A DNA stretch of 64,000 nt from Kitasatospora indigofera. Lineage in GTDB: Bacteria > Actinomycetota > Actinomycetes > Streptomycetales > Streptomycetaceae. The notes below the pieces were generated by a model, which did no database searches, had not been told where the DNA came from, and saw nothing but the letters and a program-made list of their open reading frames with translations. Where the stretch lies: assembly GCF_014655955.1 (NCBI RefSeq), contig NZ_BNBO01000014.1:62001-126000 (forward strand), given 5' to 3'. This document shows positions 7,441 through 16,341 of this stretch, in pieces. The translations under genes were made by a program, and so were the position numbers. The stretch's first letter is position 1. Every line of letters starts with the position of its first letter.

Positions 7441-9507
7441 TCAGCGGACGTCCGGGTGGTGGCAGGCGGCCGTGTGGTCCACGCCCGGCGCGGCCTCGGC
7501 CGGCACCGGCGACCGCTGCTCGCAGACGGTGCGGCGGCCGTCGGCCAGTGCCGCGTACACCGGGCAGCGGGTGCGGAACCGGCAGCCGGTGTGCCGCTCG
7601 GTGGGCGAGGGCGGGTCGCCCGGCAGCAGGACGCGCTCGCGGGCGCGTTCGGCGGCCGGGTCCGGCAGCGGGACGGCGGAGAGCAGGGCGCGGGTGTAGG
7701 GGTGCCGCGGGCGGTCGAAGACGGCGGAGACCTCGCCCTGCTCGACCGTCCGGCCGAGGTACATCACGCTGACCCGGTCGGCGAGGTGGCGCACCACCGA
7801 CAGGTCGTGCGAGACGAACAGGTACGCGATGCCGAGGTCGGCCTTCAGCCGCTGCAGCAGGTTGAGCACGCCCGCCTGGACCGAGACGTCCAGGGCGGAC
7901 ACCGGCTCGTCCAGCACGAGCAGCCGGGGCCGGACGGCCAGGGCCCGGGCGATCGAGACGCGCTGGAGCTGGCCGCCGGAGAACTGGTGCGGGTAGCGGG
8001 CGGCGTGCGCCGGGTCGAGCCCGACCTGGCGGAGCAGCTCCGGCACCCGCCGGGCGACCAGCTCGCGGGGGGCCCGCCGGGCGCGCAGCGGTTCGGCCAC
8101 GATGTCGCCGACCGGCAGCCGCGGGTCGAGGGCGGCCGTCGGGTCCTGGAAGACGATCTGCAGTTCGGCGCGGAGCCGGTGCGCGGCGGCCCGCGAGAGC
8201 GCCGCGGTGTCCTGGCCGAGGAACTCGATCCGGCCGGACTCGGGCTTCGCCAGGTTCAGCAGTTCGAACAGGGTGGTCGACTTGCCCGAGCCGGACTCGC
8301 CGACCAGGCCGAGGGTCTCGCCCGCCCGGATGTCCAGGTCCACGCCGTCGACGGCGTACACCTCGCCCGTCCGGCGCCGGAACACGCTGCCGCTCAGCAC
8401 CGGGAAGGTCTTGGTGAGCCCGGTGACCCGGAGCACCGGCGCGCGCTCCTCCCGGGGCGGCGCGGGGGGTGCGGCGGGCACCGGCGGCATCGGGTAGATC
8501 TCGGCCGGGGCGGGCCCGCGGGCGGCCAGTTCGTCCGCCCGGACACAGGCGGAGAGGTGGCCGCCGGTGCCGGCCGGCGGCGGTTCGGCGGTGCGGCAGC
8601 GGTCCTGCACCAGCGGGCAGCGTCCGGCGAACGGGCAGCCGGCGGGCAGCGCGGCCATCGGGGCCGGGGCCCCGGGGATCGGCACCAGCGGCCCGCCCCG
8701 GGCGTCCACCCGGGGGACGGCGCCGATCAGCCCGAGGGTGTACGGGTGCCGGGGCCGGGCGAACAGCTCGTCCACGCCGGCGCTCTCCACCACCCGCCCG
8801 GCGTACATCACGGCGACCCGGTCGGCCATCCCCGCGATCACCCCCAGGTCGTGGCTGACCAGCACCAGCGCGGCGCCGGTCTCCCGCCGGGCGGTGCGCA
8901 GCACGTCCAGCACCTGGGCCTGGATGGTGACGTCCAGGGCGGTGGTGGGCTCGTCGGCGAGCAGCAGGTCCGGGTCGTTGGCGACGGCCATCGCGATCAT
9001 CGCGCGCTGGCGCATGCCGCCGGAGAACTCGTGCGGGAAGCTCTCCAGGGCCCGGCCGGGGTCGGGGATGCCGACCAGGTCGAGGAGTTCGGCGGCGCGC
9101 TTGCGGGCGGCGCCGCGGTCGGTCCGCCGGTGGATCCGGAGCGCCTCGACGATCTGGTCGCCGATCCGGTGCACGGGGGTGAAGGCGGACAGCGGGTCCT
9201 GGAAGACCATCGCCATCCGGCGGCCGCGGATCGGGGCCAGCGCGTCCCGGGGGAGGCCGACCAGCTCCTGGCCGTCCAGGCGCACCGAGCCGCGGACGGC
9301 CGCGGTGCCCGGCAGCAGCCCGAGCACCGCCAGCGCGGTGACCGACTTGCCCGAGCCGGACTCGCCGACGATGCCGAGGGTCTCGCCGCGCCGCACGGTG
9401 AGGTCGACGCCGCGGACGGCGGGCACCGGGCCCCGGCCGCGCGGGCCGGCGAAGTCGACCCGCAGGTCGCGGACGGTCAGGAGGTCGGTGCCGACGGCGG
9501 TGCTCAA
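7441..9507 (-). CDS. Fused oligopeptide ABC transporter ATPase (OppD-OppF in one chain)
   Basis: This 688-residue protein energises peptide import. It holds two complete ABC ATPase domains in tandem. The first has Walker A GESGSGKS at residues 48-55, signature FSGGMRQR and the LLADEPTTALD Walker B. The second, from about residue 375, has GESGSGKS, FSGGQLQR and LVLDEPVSALD. Each is followed by the cysteine-bearing oligopeptide-transporter C-terminal extension. The start is a TTG that overlaps the upstream permease stop (TTGA) and has GGAG 6 bases upstream. Fusion of the two ATPases guarantees a 1:1 ratio. It is the last gene of the importer operon. Confidence 0.93.
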   Translation of the reverse strand: MSTAVGTDLLTVRDLRVDFAGPRGRGPVPAVRGVDLTVRRGETLGIVGESGSGKSVTALAVLGLLPGTAAVRGSVRLDGQELVGLPRDALAPIRGRRMAMVFQDPLSAFTPVHRIGDQIVEALRIHRRTDRGAARKRAAELLDLVGIPDPGRALESFPHEFSGGMRQRAMIAMAVANDPDLLLADEPTTALDVTIQAQVLDVLRTARRETGAALVLVSHDLGVIAGMADRVAVMYAGRVVESAGVDELFARPRHPYTLGLIGAVPRVDARGGPLVPIPGAPAPMAALPAGCPFAGRCPLVQDRCRTAEPPPAGTGGHLSACVRADELAARGPAPAEIYPMPPVPAAPPAPPREERAPVLRVTGLTKTFPVLSGSVFRRRTGEVYAVDGVDLDIRAGETLGLVGESGSGKSTTLFELLNLAKPESGRIEFLGQDTAALSRAAAHRLRAELQIVFQDPTAALDPRLPVGDIVAEPLRARRAPRELVARRVPELLRQVGLDPAHAARYPHQFSGGQLQRVSIARALAVRPRLLVLDEPVSALDVSVQAGVLNLLQRLKADLGIAYLFVSHDLSVVRHLADRVSVMYLGRTVEQGEVSAVFDRPRHPYTRALLSAVPLPDPAAERARERVLLPGDPPSPTERHTGCRFRTRCPVYAALADGRRTVCEQRSPVPAEAAPGVDHTAACHHPDVR

Positions 9508-10547
9508 CTGCTGCTCCGGTTGCTGCGGGGGGTGGTGGGGCCGGGGCGTCGAGGCCCGCTCGCCTCCGGGGCGCCCGCGGGGAGGGCGGGGCGGGCGGCC
9601 GGCCGGGCCCGCCGGGGCCGGCGGGCGGGGCGGGCGGCCTCGGCGGTGGGGTCGAGCGCGTCGCGCAGCCCGTCCCCGATCAGGTTGACGGCCAGGACGA
9701 ACAGCACCAGCAGGCCGGCCGCGAAGTAGAACAGCCAGGGGAACACCGGGGCCTCGGACGTCCCGGCGGCGAGCAGCGTGCCGAGCGAGACGTCCGGGGC
9801 GCGGACGCCGAAGCCGAAGTAGGACAGGGCGGTCTCGCTCATCACCGCGCCGCCGACGGCGATCGTGGCGTCGGTGATCAGGAAGGAGGCGGTGTTCGGC
9901 AGGATGTGCCGCAGGATGATCCGCAGCGGCCGCACCCCCATGAACTGCGCGGCGCGGACGAATTCGCGCGAGGCCAGCGAGATGGTCATCGAGCGGACCA
10001 CCCGTGCCGTGATCATCCAGTTGAACAGGGCGAGCAGCGCGACGAAGGCGATCCAGCCGGAGCCCTTCAGCTGCGGCGAGACCATGGTGATCACCAGGAA
10101 GCTCGGCAGTACCAGCATCAGGTCGACCAGGAACATCAGCAGCCGGTCCGTCCAGCCGCCGAAGTACCCGGCGCAGGCGCCGACCAGGGCGGCCAGGGCG
10201 GTCGAGAAGAGCGCCACCAGCAGGCCGATCACCAGGGACTTCTGCAGGCCCCGCAGGGTCTGCGCGAAGACGTCCTGGCCGATCCCGTTCGTCCCGAACC
10301 AGTGTGCGGCGGACGGCGGTTGCCGCAGCGCGGTGTAGTCCGGCGCGGCGTAGTCCCACGGGGTCAGGTAGGGGCCGCCGAAGGCGAGCACGAACAGCAG
10401 CAGGACGGTCACCGCGCCGGCCACCGCCCAGCGGGCGCCGAGCAGCCGGCCGAGCACCAGCCGCCCGCGTCCGGGCGGGCCGGGCGGGCGGCGTGCCGCT
10501 ACGGGCGCCGGGGCCGGGGCCGTCAGGCTCTCCGGGACGTCGGTCAT
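9504..10547 (-). CDS. Peptide ABC transporter permease (DppC/OppC type)
   Basis: This 347-residue inner-membrane permease has a Pro-rich cytoplasmic N-terminus, the OppC-type N-terminal helix, a binding-protein-dependent transport domain and the EAA loop (EFVRAAQFMGV with later LPN). The C-terminal 45 residues are Arg/Pro/Ala-rich and look dispensable. Its ATG overlaps the DppB stop by one base (TGATG), and its stop overlaps the ATPase start (TTGA). The three genes are therefore one translationally coupled operon with the divergent solute-binding lipoprotein as partner. Confidence 0.9.
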   Translation of the reverse strand: MTDVPESLTAPAPAPVAARRPPGPPGRGRLVLGRLLGARWAVAGAVTVLLLFVLAFGGPYLTPWDYAAPDYTALRQPPSAAHWFGTNGIGQDVFAQTLRGLQKSLVIGLLVALFSTALAALVGACAGYFGGWTDRLLMFLVDLMLVLPSFLVITMVSPQLKGSGWIAFVALLALFNWMITARVVRSMTISLASREFVRAAQFMGVRPLRIILRHILPNTASFLITDATIAVGGAVMSETALSYFGFGVRAPDVSLGTLLAAGTSEAPVFPWLFYFAAGLLVLFVLAVNLIGDGLRDALDPTAEAARPARRPRRARPAARPALPAGAPEASGPRRPGPTTPRSNRSSS

Positions 10548-11530
10548 CAGCGGCGCACCCTCGGGTCGAGGGCGGCGTGCAGGGTGTCGGCGAGGAAGCC
10601 GGAGGCGAGCACCACCACCGCCGCGAAGAGGTTGACGGCGACCACCGCGTTGACGTCCTGTTCGTTGATGGACTGGATGAACCACTCGCCCATGCCGTGC
10701 CAGCCGAAGATCGTCTCGGTGAAGGCGGCGCCGGTGAAGATGCCGAGGAAGCTGTAGGCGAACATCGTCGACATCGGGATCACGGCGGTCCGCAGGCCGT
10801 GCCTGAGCAGCGCCCGGTTGCGGGTCAGGCCCTTGGCCTCGGCGGTGCGCAGGTAGTCGGAGCCCAGCACGTCGAGCATGGTGCCGCGCTGGTAGCGGCT
10901 GTACGTGGCGAGGCCGCCGAGGGCGAGCGAGAGGGTCGGCAGCAGCAGGTGCAGGCCCCAGTCGGCGAGGTGGGTGCCGAGCCCGCCGGTCAGCCCGGGC
11001 GTCTCGTAGCCGGTGAACGGCACCACCTCGTGGCCGGCCACGTCCTTGGCGGCGATGGCGCCGTTCTTCAGGAGGAGCGCCAGCAGGAAGACCGGGGTGG
11101 AGAGCAGCACGAAGGAGACCACGGTCAGCGCGCGGTCGGTGATCCGGTACTGCTTGACGGCGCTCCAGGCGCCGCCGGCCACCCCGAGCAGCATGCCCAG
11201 CAGGCTGCCGATCAGCAGCAGCCGCAGCGAGACCCAGACCCGGCGGCGGAAGTCGTCGTTCACCGGGGTGTCGTGGATGGTGCGGCCGAGGTCGCCGTGC
11301 AGCAGGACGCCGTCGGCCCAGTGCCCGAAGCGGACCGCCACGGGGGTGCGGTCGTTGATGTTGAGCGCGGTGAGCTGGCGGTCGACCGAGGCGGCGGCCG
11401 GCCGGGGCACCTTGGACTCGAAGTAGGTGCGGGGCTGCAGGGCCCCGGAGGCGAGTGCGTAGGAGAGGAAGACGGCGGCGACCAGCAGCACCGCGTAGTA
11501 GGCCAGCCGCTGCGCCAGGTAGCGGAGCAT
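10547..11530 (-). CDS. Peptide ABC transporter permease (DppB/OppB type)
   Basis: This 327-residue permease is the first gene of the importer operon. It has a typical DppB N-terminus (MLRYLAQRLAYY), about six membrane helices, and the EAA-loop region YLRTAEAKGL followed by the HGLRTAVIP helix. The ATG at 11528-11530 gives the usual family N-terminus; a GTG at 11564-11566 would add 12 residues, and neither has a strong ribosome site. The long periplasmic loop (about 50-95) is normal for the family. Promoter signals should lie in the divergent 11531-11904 region. Confidence 0.88.
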   Translation of the reverse strand: MLRYLAQRLAYYAVLLVAAVFLSYALASGALQPRTYFESKVPRPAAASVDRQLTALNINDRTPVAVRFGHWADGVLLHGDLGRTIHDTPVNDDFRRRVWVSLRLLLIGSLLGMLLGVAGGAWSAVKQYRITDRALTVVSFVLLSTPVFLLALLLKNGAIAAKDVAGHEVVPFTGYETPGLTGGLGTHLADWGLHLLLPTLSLALGGLATYSRYQRGTMLDVLGSDYLRTAEAKGLTRNRALLRHGLRTAVIPMSTMFAYSFLGIFTGAAFTETIFGWHGMGEWFIQSINEQDVNAVVAVNLFAAVVVLASGFLADTLHAALDPRVRR

Positions 11531-11904
11531 CAGCCACCGCCGGGGGCGGTGGCGTCGTTCGTGCACCTGGTGGACATGGTGATTTGCCTTCGCTCAAGGG
11601 GTGGTTGCAGCAGCTTCGTGCATCGCCGGATCGGCACGGCCGGTGGGCCGCGCCTCGGGCGCGGGGCGCGCCGCTTCGCCCGGGTCGGGGAAGCGGCAGG
11701 TCAGAGTGTTGCACCGGTCCGCAGCCGGGGTGTTGCGGCAGTGTTGCGGCCCGTTTCATTCCGATCAGATCTGAACATCCCCCTCTGGTCGCGGAACTGA
11801 TCGGCTGTTACGTTCGGCTGGTCGGCACCGACTTGGCTGCCCACGCTCAAGTGCCGCCACACCTGGTGGTGCCGAAATCGTCGAAACTCCCGGGGAGACC
11901 CCTC
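11531..11904. promoter_or_regulatory. Divergent promoter region of the peptide importer
   Basis: No gene is seen here. It holds a perfect 10-bp palindrome TCAGATCTGA (11765-11774) and three TGTTGC repeats (11707, 11731, 11742), possible operator elements for the divergent permease operon and lipoprotein gene. No clear -10/-35 pair stands out. Confidence 0.35.
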
Positions 11905-13608
11905 ATGGACGCAACCGCCACCACCCGCCGGATCAGCCGGGCGGCCGCCCTCGCCGCCGCCCTGGCGCTGGCCGTCACCGGGTGCGGCTCGGGCGGCGGC
12001 GGCTCGGCCGACGGTGCGGCCAGGAGCGAGCCGCCGCGCCAGGGCGCCAACGACATCAACCCCAGGCCGGCGGCCCAGGTGAAGGACGGCGGCGAGGTCC
12101 GCTACCCGCTGTACCAGTGGATCACCCAGTGGAACCCGTACCAGGTCGACGGCACCTACGGGGGCGCCGTCGAGATCATGCGGGCCCTGGAGCCCAGCCT
12201 GTTCCGGGTGGACGCGAGCGGCACCTTCCAGCCGGTGGCCGACTACCTGGTCGACGCGAAGGTGACCTCCACCTCCCCGCAGGTGGTCACCTACAAGCTC
12301 AACCCGAAGGCCAAGTGGTCCGACGGCAAGCCGCTGAGCCACCTGGACTTCAAGGCGGTCTGGCAGGCCAGCAGCGGCAAGGACCCGGCGTACAACATCG
12401 CCAACCCGGCCGGCTACGAGCTGATCTCCGGCGTCGAGCAGGGCGCGGACCCGGGCGAGGTCAAGGTCACCTTCGCCGAGCCGTACGCGGACTGGCAGAA
12501 CCTGTTCCGGCCGCTGGTCCCGGCGGCCGGCATCGCCACCCCGGACGACTTCAACAAGGGCTGGGTCGAGAAGGTGCCGATCACCGCCGGCCCGTTCCGG
12601 ATCGGCGTCGCGGACAAGACGGCGCAGACCCTCCAGCTCGTCCCGGACCCCGACTGGTGGGGCGAGAAGCCCAAGCTGGACAAGGTCACCTACCGGGTGA
12701 TGACCCAGTCGGCCACCACCCAGGCCTTCCTCAACAACGAGATCGACCTCGCGGCCGCGGGCACCGCGACGGCCTACGGCCAGCTGAAGGACGCCAAGGA
12801 CGCGGTCGTCCGCTCCGCCAGCCCCTGGGACGAGGTGCACATCTCCTTCGGCGGCGGCGGTGCGCTGGCGGACCAGAAGGTGCGCCAGGGCCTGGGGCGG
12901 GCGCTGGACCGGCAGTCGCTGATCAAGATTGCCAACAACGGCGTGCCGGTGGACTTCAAGCTGCTCGGCAACCACATCTTCATGCCCAACCAGACCGGCT
13001 ACCAGGACAACTCCGGCGACTGGGGCAAGTTCGACCTGGCGGCGGCGAAGAAGCTGCTCGACGAGGCGGGCTGGAAGGAGGACGGCCCCGGCCGGCCGCG
13101 CACCAAGGACGGCCAGGCGCTGGAACTCCACTGGATCCTCAACGACGGCACCACCCAGGCCCAGGTCGACCTGGCCACCGCCGCCCAGAACATGTGGCTG
13201 GCGGTCGGCGCCAAGGTCGACATCGACAAGGTGCCGAGCAACGACTTCTTCGCCAAGTACGTCAACCAGGGCAAGTTCGACATCGCCAGCTGGCGCAACA
13301 CCGACTCGTTCCCGCTCTCCACCAGCCTGTCCAACTTCCGTCTGCCGCAGGGCGACAACGTGTTCGGCAACTTCTCCAAGCTGGGGTCGCCGGAGATCGA
13401 CGCGCTGCTGAAGAAGGCCGCCGGCACGGTCGACCCGGCCGGGGCCGCCAAGCTGTACAACGAGGCCGACGCCAAGATCTGGGAGCTCGGGCACACCGTC
13501 GAGCTGTACCAGCGGCCCTCCGTGGTGGCCGTCCGCAAGGGCCTGGCCAACGACGGCGCGTTCGGCCTGGCGAGCTCGGATCTCGCGCTGACCGGCTGGG
13601 AGAAGTAG
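11905..13608 (+). CDS. Peptide ABC transporter substrate-binding lipoprotein (SBP_bac_5 family)
   Basis: This 567-residue extracellular receptor delivers peptides or a related cationic substrate to the DppBC/OppDF complex encoded divergently. A lipoprotein signal is clear: positively charged TTRRISR, a hydrophobic stretch and the lipobox VTGC with C27. The mature chain contains the family blocks around YKLNPKAKWSDGKPL (about residue 130) and LGRALDRQSLIK. The ATG is preceded by GGGGAGA. No other oligopeptide-binding gene is in the window, so the pairing is by location. Confidence 0.92.
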   Translation: MDATATTRRISRAAALAAALALAVTGCGSGGGGSADGAARSEPPRQGANDINPRPAAQVKDGGEVRYPLYQWITQWNPYQVDGTYGGAVEIMRALEPSLFRVDASGTFQPVADYLVDAKVTSTSPQVVTYKLNPKAKWSDGKPLSHLDFKAVWQASSGKDPAYNIANPAGYELISGVEQGADPGEVKVTFAEPYADWQNLFRPLVPAAGIATPDDFNKGWVEKVPITAGPFRIGVADKTAQTLQLVPDPDWWGEKPKLDKVTYRVMTQSATTQAFLNNEIDLAAAGTATAYGQLKDAKDAVVRSASPWDEVHISFGGGGALADQKVRQGLGRALDRQSLIKIANNGVPVDFKLLGNHIFMPNQTGYQDNSGDWGKFDLAAAKKLLDEAGWKEDGPGRPRTKDGQALELHWILNDGTTQAQVDLATAAQNMWLAVGAKVDIDKVPSNDFFAKYVNQGKFDIASWRNTDSFPLSTSLSNFRLPQGDNVFGNFSKLGSPEIDALLKKAAGTVDPAGAAKLYNEADAKIWELGHTVELYQRPSVVAVRKGLANDGAFGLASSDLALTGWEK

Positions 13609-14099
13609 GCCGGCCCCGCCCCGGGGGTCGCCCTGGCCCGGTGGTCCCCGGCCCGGAAGTCCCCGGCCGACGGCGGGCGCTGACGAGCAGCGCGGTGATC
13701 ACGGGGCCGGTGGCGGGGGCGCGGGTGGTACGGCATCGCCGCCCCCGCGTCCCACCACCGGCCTTGACCTTCCGCGTTGCCCGCAGGGCGCCCGGGTCGT
13801 CCTTCCAGGTGATTCCGATCGGGGACGAATCTAGCCGTGAGCCGGAGAGGGACAGGACATGCCGCACGGGGCGCGCCCGGAACCGGCCGAGCTGTCACCC
13901 GGATCGCGCACCGCACCGTCAACTATGGCTGACGACAGGGCAAAACGGGTGAAACCGGCCCGTCCGGCGTGCCGCACGGGGGCGTGCGGGGCGCCTCCGG
14001 CCGCTGGCCCGCCACACGGGCGGGCGGCCGGTGAGATGCGTGCGCGCGGGCCGGCCCGTGTCAGGATCACCGGGACAGCACCCTCCCGGAGGCCGAGCC
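13609..14099. other. 491-bp intergenic stretch
   Basis: No convincing gene is visible on either strand; the open frames here lack ribosome sites and family-like sequence. It presumably contains the transcript end of the lipoprotein gene and the promoter of the LtrA gene, but I cannot point to specific sites. Confidence 0.4.
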
Positions 14100-15287
14100 A
14101 TGACCAGCGGACCCGCCGCACCCCGCCCGCAGCACCCGTACCCCCGGCCGGTCCAGCGGATGGTCCCGCGCAGCCGGGACGAGCCGCACCGCGCCGCGAC
14201 CCCGCTGGAACTCTTCTTCGACCTCTGCTTCGTGGTGGCCGTCGCGCAGGCCGGGCGCGAACTCGCCCACGACCTCGCGGAGGGGCACCTGCACGTGGCG
14301 CTGGTCGGCTACCTGTTCGCCTTCTTCGCGATCTGGTGGGCCTGGATGAACTTCACCTGGTTCGCCTCCGCCTACGACTGCGACGACGTCCCGTACCGGA
14401 TCACCACGCTGGTCCAGATCACCGGCGTGCTGATCCTCGCGGCCGGCGTGCCCCGGATGTTCGCCGACCAGGACCTCACCCTGGCCGTCACCGGGTACGT
14501 GGTGATGCGGCTCGCGATGGTCACCCAGTGGCTGCGGGCGGCGGCCGGGGAGGAGGGCGCCGCCCGGACGGTCGCCCTGCGGTACGCGGCCGGGATCACC
14601 CTCGTCCAGGCCGGCTGGGTGCTGGTGCTCCTGGTGCCCGCCGACGTCCGACCGTACGTCGTCCCGCTGGGCATCCTCGCCGAGCTGGCCGTCCCGGTGG
14701 TCGCCGAGCTGGCCACCCGGACCAGCTGGCACCCGCACCACATCGCCGAACGGTACGGGCTCTTCACCCTGATCGTGCTCGGCGAGACGGTGGCCGCCGC
14801 GACCGTCGCCGTGCAGTCCGCCGTGGACGAGCACGAGGCGCTGGGGGAGCTGATCCCGATCGCGGTCGGCGGCATCCTGCTCTGCTTCTCGGCCTGGTGG
14901 ATCTACTTCGCCCGTCCGGTCGAGGACATCCTCACCTCCAGCCGGCAGGCCTTCCTCTGGGGCTACGGCCACTACCTGGTGTTCGGGGCCGCCGCCGCGA
15001 TCGGTGCCGGGCTGGAGGTGGCGGTCGAGCAGGCCGTCGGCAAGGCCCACATCTCGGCCGCCGCCGCGACCGCCGCCGTCACCGTCCCCGGCGCCGTCTA
15101 CCTGTTCACCGTCTGGCTGCTGCACGCCCGCCACGGCAAGTCCGGCGCCGCCCAGGTGGTGCTGCCGGTCGCCGCGGTCGCCGTGCTGGCCTGCACCTTC
15201 CTCGGTGGGTCGGGCGTGCTCGCGGCCGGTCTGGTGGCGGCGGCGACGGTGGCGGTGGGGGTGGCCCTGCACGCCCGGGAGGGGTGA
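14100..15287 (+). CDS. LtrA family membrane protein (low-temperature requirement A)
   Basis: This 395-residue integral membrane protein is recognised by the N-terminal LELFFDLCFVVAVAQ block, the WWAWMNFTWFASAYD motif and the repeated helices typical of LtrA proteins. LtrA was named for growth at low temperature in Listeria; its biochemistry is unknown. About eleven membrane segments are visible, with conserved ERYGLFTLIVLGETV in the middle. CGGAGG lies upstream of the ATG. It has no operon partner; the pentapeptide gene follows after 187 bases. Confidence 0.88.
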   Translation: MTSGPAAPRPQHPYPRPVQRMVPRSRDEPHRAATPLELFFDLCFVVAVAQAGRELAHDLAEGHLHVALVGYLFAFFAIWWAWMNFTWFASAYDCDDVPYRITTLVQITGVLILAAGVPRMFADQDLTLAVTGYVVMRLAMVTQWLRAAAGEEGAARTVALRYAAGITLVQAGWVLVLLVPADVRPYVVPLGILAELAVPVVAELATRTSWHPHHIAERYGLFTLIVLGETVAAATVAVQSAVDEHEALGELIPIAVGGILLCFSAWWIYFARPVEDILTSSRQAFLWGYGHYLVFGAAAAIGAGLEVAVEQAVGKAHISAAAATAAVTVPGAVYLFTVWLLHARHGKSGAAQVVLPVAAVAVLACTFLGGSGVLAAGLVAAATVAVGVALHAREG

Positions 15288-15333
15288 GAGGCGGCTGCTC
15301 CGCCCCGCCCGGCCCGCTCGGGGGCCGGGTGCC

Positions 15334-15373
15334 ACCCGGCCCCGGCCCCGGCCCCGGCCCCGGCCCCGGGCCC
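15334..15373. repeat. CCCCGG simple repeat
   Basis: About six consecutive hexamer units CCCCGG/GGCCCC lie between the LtrA and pentapeptide genes. The neighbouring 15434-15458 holds a short CAGCAC trinucleotide-like run. Probably replication slippage products. Confidence 0.7.
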
Positions 15374-15474
15374 GGACCGGCTGCTGCCCGGGTCGCTCCG
15401 GCGGCATTGTCGGTGCCCCGTGCGACGATGCCGGGGCCAGCACCAGCACCAGCACCCGATCGTGAGGCCGCGCC

Positions 15475-16134
15475 ATGCCCTCGTCCGTACCCGACCAGCT
15501 CGCCGACCTGCCGTACGGCCACCTGCTCCGGCGGCACGACGGGCCGCTGCGGCGTGACGAGCGGTACGACACGGTGCACTTCGACGGCGGGGAGTACACC
15601 GACCAGGCCGCCACCGGTGCGAGCTTCCTGGAGTGCGCGTTCACCACGGTCGCGATGAGCGGGGTGAAGCTGCGGCAGGCCCGGTTCAACGAGGTGTGGG
15701 TGCAGGGCAGCCGGTGGGTGGCCTGCGACCTGTCGGACAGCGAGTGGCAGGACGTCTCCGTGCTCGGCGGGGTGCTGGCCGGGGTGGCGGCGCACGGGTC
15801 GGCGCTCCGCCGGGTGGTGCTGCGCCAGTGCAAGCTGGAGGCGGTCAACCTGCGCGCGGCGGTGCTGCGCGACGTGGTGTTCGAGGACTGCGTGCTGCGG
15901 GACGTCGACTTCGGCGACGCCAGGCTGACCGGCGTGACCTTCCCCGGCTCCACCCTGGAGGAGGTCCGGCTGCGCGGCGCCACGTTGAGCAGGACCGATC
16001 TGCGCGGCGCCGTCCGGCTGGGGCTGTCCGACGGGCACGAGGGGCTGCGCGGGGCGCTGATCAGCAGCACCCAGCTGTTCGAGCTGGCACCGCAGTTCGC
16101 CCAGGCGCTGGGCATCACCGTCAAGGACCGCTGA
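15475..16134 (+). CDS. Pentapeptide-repeat protein
   Basis: This 219-residue protein has repeated A(D/N)LxX-like pentapeptides from about residue 45 to 185 (for example FLECAFTTV, LRQARFNEV, LRAAVLRDV, LRGATLSRT, LRGAVRL), predicting a right-handed quadrilateral beta helix. There is no signal peptide, so it should be cytosolic. Some relatives such as MfpA and Qnr mimic DNA and protect gyrase, but most have no known role, and nothing nearby indicates gyrase. The ATG has GTGAGG upstream. Confidence 0.88.
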   Translation: MPSSVPDQLADLPYGHLLRRHDGPLRRDERYDTVHFDGGEYTDQAATGASFLECAFTTVAMSGVKLRQARFNEVWVQGSRWVACDLSDSEWQDVSVLGGVLAGVAAHGSALRRVVLRQCKLEAVNLRAAVLRDVVFEDCVLRDVDFGDARLTGVTFPGSTLEEVRLRGATLSRTDLRGAVRLGLSDGHEGLRGALISSTQLFELAPQFAQALGITVKDR

Positions 16135-16181
16135 GCCCGCCCGGGCGTTGTGCCCGGGGCAGCACGCGCATTGCCCCGGCC

Positions 16182-16203
16182 GTTCATCTCCAGGCCGTTC
16201 ACC
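16182..16203 (+). promoter_or_regulatory. Possible PHO-box-like direct repeat upstream of phospholipase C
   Basis: GTTCATC (16182-16188) and GTTCACC (16197-16203) match the conserved heptamer of Streptomyces PhoP direct repeats, but their spacing is 15 bases, not the usual 11. Weak support. Confidence 0.25.
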
Positions 16204-16288
16204 GACAGTTGGACGAACAGTCCGACAATCATGCGGCACGAGTCTGGCCTCCCCGGCCTGCCCTGCGTGAGGATGCTCCGCGACCGAC

Positions 16289-16313
16289 GTTGTCCACAAC
16301 CTGTGTGTACAAC
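16289..16313. promoter_or_regulatory. Inverted repeat upstream of phospholipase C
   Basis: Arms GTTGTCCACA and TGTGTACAAC are near-perfect complements, centred about 40 bases before the ATG. It could be an operator overlapping the promoter; no known regulator site was recognised. Confidence 0.4.
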
Positions 16314-16341
16314 ATCGCTAGCGAAGGGACGGGCCGGGCAG

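Noticed and set aside
11455..11904. An upstream extension of the substrate-binding protein
   Set aside because: The frame is open far upstream, but the lipoprotein signal, GGGGAGA site and ATG at 11905 define the true start.
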